Assembly: GCA_023678885.1 (NCBI GenBank)
Contig: CM042979.1
Span: 26,712,981 to 26,776,980 of the forward strand
Length of the DNA: 64,000 bases
Reading direction: 5' to 3'
Source: Pogostemon cablin
Lineage: Eukaryota; Streptophyta; Magnoliopsida; Lamiales; Lamiaceae
Shown here one piece after another: positions 57,656 to 64,000 of the stretch. The first letter of the stretch is position 1. Each line of letters opens with the position of its first letter. Under the pieces are notes generated by a model that saw only the letters and a list, made by a program, of their open reading frames with translations, was not told where the DNA came from and made no database searches. Both the position numbers and the translations under genes were made by a program.

Positions 57656-58744
57656 TCTTTGTTCCTGGACACATTGTCGTTGCTTACCGCACAAATTGCA
57701 AAGCTAGGAGGAAGCTTATGTTTCACCGTGTGGATCCAGAAGCTGTAAGTTGTACCTGAAATATTTTTCTTCTTAACTATGTCATCATGCTGTCTCATTG
57801 ATTTGCTCACTTTATATTTGGAAGAGGTGAATTATCGGTCTAGTCACACTTGATGGCAATGTAGTTCCATTTAAATCTGTTGAAATATTGAGCTGAAATA
57901 ATTAATGTTCTCAAATACATGGATTTTCATAGTTTCCAAATGTTGCTCTGTTTCAATTTGTGCATACTTTTGTTTTCTTCATTGGACTCCTGGCTAATCC
58001 ATTACCTGTTTATCAGGTTCTTTCTTGCAAAATGGCTTTTTCAAGTTATCAGAAGGTTCCTAGATCATTGCAAAATAGTTTTCTCAAGTTATCAAAAGGT
58101 TCCTAGATTATCTACTTTAACTGCTGATAAATCTTTCAGAAATGATAGTGAAACAAAGAGAGTAGCAGTGGGGTTGGTGCATGATGTAAGGGACCTTCCA
58201 GTTAGTTTGCCTGCTGATGCCGTTGTGCTGACAGTTTATTCATTTCTTGTCAAGGACTGATTGTTCATTACAAGCTAAGCATGCCAGATTCTCCTCCATG
58301 TTCCTTGTCATCAACAAACTTTCTTGACCAACCACCATTATGCATACCTCTGAAAAACCATCATAACATTCACAGGTGCATCAGTAGTAATCCATTCCAA
58401 AGCGGTCTATCCCCTCTACATACACCACTTTTGGCCAGCACTCCCAATTCCCCAATATCTGAAGATGTGCCTATTTTGTGCTTGAATGAGAATTATGAGG
58501 ATGATGAACTGGGTAAACAAGGGTCTCCACTGGTGGAACTAGTCGCAGAGGCAAACGAGAGATTTGGGATTGTTTTAGTCCATGGCTTTGGAGGAAGAGT
58601 CTTCTCGTAGAGAAAGATAATCTGGCCAGACAAACTGGTTATGCAGTAGTTGCTTTTGACAGACCTGGATGGGGTCTGACATCAAGGCCATGGCAGAAGG
58701 ATTTGGAGGATCAGCTGTCTAATCCTTACAAGATTGATAATCAG
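57656..58744 (+). pseudogene. Captured alpha/beta-hydrolase gene fragment with introns
   Basis: Two consecutive exons of a plant alpha/beta-hydrolase superfamily gene. Exon a is 57656-57744, preceded by TATAG and followed by GTAAGT. It encodes HIVVAYRTNCKARRKLMFHR then VDPEA. Exon b is 58017-58744, after TATCAG and before GTAATT. It encodes VLSCK, SYQKVPR, FGIVLVHGFGG (the oxyanion-hole HGFGG loop) and YAVVAFDRPGWGLTSRPW. Exon b contains a 45-bp tandem duplication (58025-58115), a frameshift and a stop just after HGFGGRVFS. The catalytic Ser-Asp-His exons are missing. Retained introns show that genomic DNA, not mRNA, was captured. Confidence 0.82.
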
Positions 58745-59367
58745 GTAATTTGCTTGTGCATATGAACTATTTTATGTTTCCACTTTAATTTCTATATAAG
58801 ATGTTTGTCGGCATAGTTATGTACTCTAAGAGTGGTTGCATGTTCTTTTTGATGTGTGAATTAACACTAGGTCAAAAATGTCTGGGTAGTAACTAAAAGC
58901 AATAATATGAGAGAAATTAACATTATCATCAGTTGGGAATACAATGTGCTAGTCAACAAAAATTTAACAATCTCAAGGATCAACTACTAATGCTTTCTTC
59001 TCATAATTAAAGGTGGTTTTGATGTTAGCCTATCGTGCGTAGTTTAATATTTTAGCATGAATTATGAGCCCATATCGTATCATATAGTATCTATTTGTGA
59101 TTATGCATTTTGTTAAAGATGTGACCTTTATTTATTATCAATTATAATATATTGTAGCTGTTTCGGGACCAAAAATGCAAGATTTTGCATTTTTGGTCCC
59201 AATATCTAAGGTTAAATCTAGTGGGACCAAAATTGCTAATAGGAATAACGGGACAGTTGACGGCGGGACTACTATTGCTAAAAAAAGGTTTTGGATTGAA
59301 GTCAAGATTATTGGGACCAAACCCAAACAGGACTGTAACAGGTGGGACTAGTTTTGCAATTTTCTCA

Positions 59368-59645
59368 ATAATGAAGTATATAATAAATTAATGTAGATAT
59401 AAAAATATGTTAGATGCTACCCAGCAAGTTTCTTAAATCCATTATATATACCAACATTGTAAAAATTGTATAGTTGTATCCAATACATTAATTTTATTAT
59501 TCCGTTCCATAATAAATTTTACAATTTCCATTTTCGTAACACACTAAATTTCACCATCTAAAAAAATATCACATCAATTTCTACTTCTAAAAGTTCATCT
59601 TAGTTACAAATTTACCACTCCACCTAACACATAGCATACTTTATA
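59368..59645. other. Short AT-rich spacer
   Basis: No gene. It contains a degraded MITE start (TTCCGTTCCATAATAAATTT near 59500). Confidence 0.4.
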
Positions 59646-59901
59646 CTCCCTTCGTCCCAGAGAAGCTAGCACATTTTTTTTGGCACGGAGATTAAAAAGT
59701 ATAATAATTTAATGTAAAGTGAAGTAAAGTGAGAAAAATAATATTTAATGTGTAGTGGATAGTTGTATTAGAGGTGATATATGGGCCCCATGAAAATAGA
59801 TTAATTGTTTTTGTGTGGATCATGTATTAAAAAGGAAATGTGTCAACTTTAGTGGGACAAACCAAAAGGAAAGTGTGTCAACTTCTATAGAACGAAGGAA
59901 G
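59646..59901. repeat. Stowaway-like MITE
   Basis: CTCCCTTCGTCCCAGAG to ATAGAACGAAGGAAG with TA flanks. Confidence 0.7.
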
Positions 59902-59904
59902 TAA

Positions 59905-60075
59905 TTTATTTATCCACCTGGCCGCTGGGCTCTTCACTAAAGTGAGAGACCCAGGTTCGATTCCCATTGGGAACGAATTAGGAGAGGAGATATAAGAAGG
60001 ATTGAAGAAGGAAAAGTAAGGGTGTTTGGTGTAACTACTAACTATACTAACAACTAACATTTACCGATTTAAAAA
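59905..60075 (+). repeat. tRNA-derived SINE-like element
   Basis: Contains a perfect RNA polymerase III B box, GGTTCGATTCC at 59954-59964, with an A-box-like TGGCCGCTGGG about 35 bp upstream (near 59919). It ends with a short A tract. These are the marks of a tRNA-derived SINE. It does not fold as a full tRNA, so it is not a tRNA gene. The boundaries are approximate. Confidence 0.6.
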
Positions 60076-60193
60076 AAAACTACAATACCATTCAAAAATC
60101 AATAAAATTGATCAAAAACCAACTTTTTAACTCCTTATTACATCAAAATGAACGCTTCGATTGCTAGGGAATTTTATAAATTTTTATGATATG

Positions 60194-60994
60194 TGTAACA
60201 ACAAATTTTGTATTTATAATAAAATAAACACAAAAGAATTACAATGATAATCCAGAAGGATTAAACTTGATAATTTAGGAAACAATCTCTACTATCCTCT
60301 GATTCTTCTCTCGAACCAATTTGCCTTGACTTTGACTTGTGTTGACCGCGTTGACTGTGTGTTTTGAATCGAATCTTCAGTTGAAGCTTGTCCGAACTCG
60401 GATTTGGGATCTTATAACGTTTATCCAGAGGCGTCTAGCCTTTGTTTGAATTAAACGTACTTGATCCGAAGAAACACTCGATCTGGGGGGCTTAGCACCT
60501 TTATCCCAGGTCGTATGTTGTTCTTGGCGCGAAGAACACCGAAGAACTTAGTTTATGAAGAACGCTTAATTTGGGGGGCTCCGCACCTTAATCCCGAATC
60601 GTTTTCCGTTCTTAACTTGAAGATGCTTGAAGATCTTGAGGAGCGTTGCTCGTGTTTCAATCTCTTCAAAGCGTTTGTGTCTTCAGATATTTTAGTGTGT
60701 GTCTGGAATGAATGGAGGAGGACTCCTTACATAGGTGAAGTATGAGGATGCCCCATAAATAACTCGCAGCCTGATTGGTCAGTTTTGACCTAATTATGCG
60801 GGCTTGGGCCTTCACTTTCTTAGGTTTTAAGTCAGACTTATTTGACTGGATCTTACCCAATTATAAATTATTTACTCATTTATTTTAGGAATTTATTTAT
60901 TTAAATCCCTTAATAAATAAATAATTAATTGATAATTATTGCATTAATTTGCCACATATTTTCTTTAATGGGCAATAAAATTCAAGTGCCTACA
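60194..60994 (-). repeat. 3' LTR of the gag-only gypsy element
   Basis: 801 bp, from TGTAACAACAAATTTTG (plus left) to AAGTGCCTACA (plus right). It matches 63259-64000 almost throughout. Confidence 0.92.
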
Positions 60995-61289
60995 AATGCC
61001 CCCTCGCATTTTGTTCACGGACGCCTTTGTGTTGAGGTGAACAAATTGCGACAATCAATTTCTTGATCAACGTGATTGAATTTTATTGCTTGCCTCTCCT
61101 AGCCTGAATTATGACTGAACTTAGCAGAGTGCTAAGTTGCCTACGTACCTCTTCGAAGAGGATCAAGTCAAAACGTAGTTCAAGAGACATTATTTGATTT
61201 GAATGGGAGGGTGCCGCACACATTTTATACCCATGCGGGCTAGGAGTAACATGCAGTTTAGGCTCGTGCATTGAGGAGCATTGGATTTG

Positions 61290-61835
61290 AATCTGCTGAC
61301 AATTTATACTCGTGTCAATGAGTCTTGAATTTGAACTTGTAGACAGTTTATACTCGTGTCAAGGAGCCTTACGTGGATATTTTTTACTCGTGTCGAGGAG
61401 CATTGTGTGTAGAGAGTTTATTCTCTTCCCAAGGAGATTTGATTTGATATGTAGATAGTTTATACTCATATCAAGGAGCGTAACTTGAGGATTTTAGATA
61501 TTTTAAACTCATATCAAGGAGTATTGTGTAGACATTTTTAGCTCGTGTCGAGGAGCGTAACATGTAGATAGTTTTAGCTCATATCAAGGAGCGTTGTGTG
61601 GATAGTTTTAGCTCATATCAAGGAGCGTAATATGTAGAGAGTTTTGTCTCTTCTTAAGGAGATTTAATTTGAGTTAGACAGTTGAAGCTCGTATCAAGGA
61701 GCATAATGCAGACAGTTTTAGCTCGTGTCAAGGAGCTTTGACTTGGGAGATTTTAGATAGTTTAAGCTCGTATCAAGGAGCGTAATGCAGACATTTTAGC
61801 TAGTGTCAAGGAGCTTTGTCTTGATTTATCAACAG
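61290..61835. repeat. Degenerate tandem repeat with hairpin units
   Basis: About 14 units of 33-45 bp, each with a core like AGTTTTAGCTCGTGTCAAGG followed by AGC. In most units the core is a short inverted repeat, GCTC-N8-GAGC, so an RNA from either strand would form a row of small hairpins. It lies between the gag stop and the 3' polypurine tract, so it would be in the 3' untranslated part of the element's RNA. Confidence 0.85.
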
Positions 61836-61836
61836 T

Positions 61837-63250
61837 TTACTGCCCCCAATCTTGGGATGCACTATTTTCTCTTGCTTCAACTTCATTTCTGTTAATCTTT
61901 ATAGAAACTGCAGCCTTTGTTTGTGGTTCCTCTTCCAAGGGCTCATCGAAGGACATGTATTCAAACTCGTAAGAGTCTTGAATAGAGGGCCATTTGATGT
62001 CATTTGATGTCAGGCTCAATTCCATGTCGTGAGCTCTTGATGCCAACTCTTCAAAAGTTTTAGGCCGAATTCCTTGGAGTATGTAGCTAAGATTCTATTG
62101 CATCCCTTGAATGCACATTTCTATAGCTGAAGTTTTTGATAGCTTTTCTTTGCAGTTGAGACTTAGGCTCCTCCATCTATTAATGTAATTGATGACATAT
62201 TCTTCATCTCTTTGACAAGTATTTGTTAGCTCCATCATGCTAATAGTTCTTCGCGTGCTGTAGAAACGATTGAGGAATTCTTTTTCCATTTGCCCCCAAC
62301 TATCTATAGAGTTAGCTTCCAAATCGATGTACCAATCAAAGGCATTTCCTTTCAGAGATCGGACGAATTGTCTCACTATGTGATCTCCGTTGGTCCTAGC
62401 ATCATTGCATGTCTCGACGAAATGCGCCACATGTTGTCTCGGATTGCCTTTGCCGTCAAATTGTTGAAACTTGGGAGGTTGGTAGTCAATTGGCATCCTC
62501 AAGTTGTCAATCCTCTTTGTATATGGCTTTGCGTATGTTGAAGAAGATTTTGAGCTCCTTTCAAACTTATCTTTAATCTTATTTATCACGATATTCTTTA
62601 GTTGGTTGATAGGAAGCGTTCCATCAGTTGAAACTTGTATCTTATCCTCAGCTGACTTTTCTTCAGGTGAATGATGTTTCGTCGAGTCTTTATCCTCATG
62701 TTCATCCTCAACTTGTTTCTTATTTGCATGGCTTGTCTCCGCATTATCCATTTTCTTCATAAGTACAGAGATCTTTGCGTCTTGAGCTTCCATGTGCTTG
62801 TTGAGTCCTTCAATGGCTCTCATCATACTTGCGAGTTGATCCTCAATGGTCATAACACTTGTCGTCATCACTGCAGCTTCAGTTAAGGCAGGTGGCTGCA
62901 GCTTGGCGTGGAGCGAGGAGTTGAGCAGATAGAGTCATCTTCACCATCTTTGTCGCTGTGCAATGGCTTATTGAGAGTAATCCCCACCATACGATTTGTC
63001 TTTGAGGAGCCTTCAGACATACTTCTTGTAACGACTTCAACCTTTTCAGTTTGCAACTCTGGTGGCTTTGATGCAGTAGTCCTTCGTATCGCAATCTTTA
63101 GCGGAGTCATAACTTGCGTCTTCACAGCTTGTAGCTCTAAAGGCTTTGAGGTAGATGACCTTTTTATCGCGATCCTAAGAGGAGTCATACTTTGTTTCTT
63201 CGAGCTTGTTGAGAAAGAGATGAGAGGTAGAGACTGTCCCACTGGGCGTG
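61837..63250 (-). pseudogene. Gypsy gag with premature stop and frameshift
   Basis: The minus-strand N-terminal part (about 63230-62883) has an internal duplication of about 30 residues: MTPLRIAIKRSSTSKPLELQ and MTPLKIAIRRTTASKPPELQ. A frame change leads into the main gag (from ATG near 62868), with a coiled-coil stretch (QLASMMRAIEGLNKHMEAQD). The Retrotrans_gag capsid domain follows: QFDGKGNPRQHVAHFVETCN, SLKGNAFDWYIDLEANSIDS, EKEFLNRFYSTRRTISMMEL. A TAG stop lies at about 62094, after CIQGMQ. The same frame then reopens and runs (ELASRAHDMELSL) to a TAA at 61837. No zinc knuckle is seen. The protein would package the element RNA if expressed from an intact copy. Confidence 0.85.
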
Positions 63251-63258
63251 CTAAAATT

Positions 63259-64000
63259 TGTAACAACAAATTTTGTATTTATAATAAAATAAACACAAAA
63301 GAATTACAATGATAATCCAGAAGGATTAAACTTGATAATTTAGGAAACAATCTCTACTATCCTCTGATTCTTCTCTCGAACCAATTTGCCTTGACTTTGA
63401 CTTGTGTTGACCGCGCTGACCGCGTTGACTGTGTGTTTTGAATCGAATCTTCAGTTGAAACTTTTCCGAACTCGAATTTGGGATCTTATAACGTTTATCC
63501 AGAGGCGTCTAGCCTTTGTTTGAATTAAACGTACTTGATCCGAAGAAACACTCGATCTGGGGGGCTTAGCACCTTTATCCCAGGTCGTATGTTGTTCTTG
63601 GCGCGAAGAACACCGAAGAACTTAGTTTATGAAGAACGCTTAATTTGGGGGGCTCCGCACCTTAATCCCGAATCGTTTGTCATTCTTGACTTGAAGATGC
63701 TTGAAGATCTTGAGGAGCGTTGCTCGTGTTTCAATCTCTTCAAAGCGTTTGTGTCTTCAGATGTTTTAGTGTGTGTCTGGAATGAATGGAGGACTCCTTA
63801 TATAGGTGAAGTATGAGGATGCCCCATAAATAACTAACAGCCTGATTGGTCAATTTTGACCTAATTATGCCGGCTTGGGCCTTCACTTTCTTAGGTTTTA
63901 AGTCATACTTATTTGACTGGATCTTACCCAATTATAAATTATTTACTCATTTATTTTAGGAATTTATTTATTTAAATCCCTTAATAAATAAATAATTAAT
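63259..64000 (-). repeat. 5' LTR of the gag-only gypsy element, cut by window end
   Basis: The first 742 bp (plus order) of the right LTR. It begins TGTAACAACAAATTTTG and is near-identical to 60194-60994. The target duplication and outer end are outside the window. Confidence 0.9.

Larger units (their letters stand above)
56983..59367 (+). mobile_element. Pack-MULE-like element carrying pieces of two host genes
   Basis: The ends are long inverted repeats. The left starts TGAGAAAATTATAAAATTAG and the right, reverse-complemented, starts TGAGAAAATTGCAAAACTAG; both continue through GTCCCACC, TTTGGTCCCAATA and TCTTGACTTC. About 68 bp match at roughly 85%, with weaker similarity to about 110 bp. 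Such termini are typical of plant Mutator-like elements. No transposase is present; the 2.4-kb interior holds gene fragments (57346-57534 and 57656-58744). The 9-bp flanks do not match exactly (AATAGTTCA versus ATAATGAAG), so either the target duplication has decayed or an end is misplaced. Confidence 0.8.
60194..64000 (-). mobile_element. Non-autonomous gypsy element (gag only), right end beyond window
   Basis: 3' LTR at 60194-60994 and 5' LTR from 63259 past the window end, enclosing only 2264 bp. On the minus strand the 5' LTR ends TTGTTACA, followed by a PBS-like TAGCACGCCCAGTGGGAC. The 3' LTR (starting TGTAGGCACTTG) is preceded by the polypurine tract GCGAGGGGGCATT. The interior encodes a gag-like protein only, with no protease, RT or integrase. 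It would need enzymes supplied by a relative. The LTRs differ by only about 2% plus small indels by eye, so this is the youngest LTR element in the window. Confidence 0.88.

Noticed and set aside
59941..59975. Possible tRNA gene (GGTTCGATTCC)
   Set aside because: No acceptor stem or anticodon arm can be drawn around it; it fits a SINE better.

Overview
This is a TE-dense, AT-rich stretch of plant nuclear DNA. It is almost certainly from a dicot, and I would guess an asterid such as Lamiales (inference from the glucosyltransferase type; not proven). I see no bacterial-type operons, rRNA or tRNA genes, or CRISPR arrays. Only one gene looks intact: a minus-strand family-1 UDP-glycosyltransferase (UGT) at 51614-53258, with two exons, 491 aa and a complete PSPG box. 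Its nearest relatives by eye are the UGT85/UGT709-type, 7-deoxyloganetic-acid-glucosyltransferase-like enzymes.

The window is the wreck of a tandem UGT cluster in which every member is on the minus strand. Copy 1 (6627-7738) has lost its PSPG box by deletion and has a 12.1-kb Ty3/gypsy Tat/Retand-type element (7967-20083) in its upstream region. Copy 2 (30244-40633) is split by a Ty1/copia element (30733-36475) and a CACTA element (about 36541-38938) and has lost its ATG. Copy 3 is the intact gene. A fourth 'ghost' copy survives only as its first six codons at 45911-45929, because copy 3 and the ghost belong to a large tandem duplication: unit 1 is 41742-47515, unit 2 is 47516-55476 and a stub of unit 3 is 55477-55810.

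The rest is transposon archaeology with unusually readable junctions. There are two MULE-type elements carrying pieces of host genes. One, at 22671-23513, has a perfect 9-bp target duplication and holds a decayed copy of the mitochondrial cytochrome c maturation gene CcmE. The other, at 56983-59367, has TIRs of about 110 bp and holds a fragment of cinnamate 4-hydroxylase (CYP73) next to exons of an alpha/beta hydrolase. Three copies of a small 9-bp-TSD element, one with its empty site present in the duplicated paralogue, mark recent Mutator-type mobility. CACTA-type MITEs form head-to-head inverted pairs. About twenty Stowaway-like MITEs (TA target sites, CTCCCTCCGTCC-type ends) are scattered and often nested.

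The Retand-type element is notable for two long plus-strand gene units antisense to its gag-pol. Each carries a Transposase_28/plant-mobile-domain-like segment, an intron of about 76 bp and a C-terminal coiled coil, with TATA-like motifs upstream; the two look like diverged duplicates of each other. The right end (60194-64000) is a gag-only, non-autonomous gypsy element with a roughly 14-unit hairpin-forming repeat; a solo LTR of the same family sits at 2359-3742.
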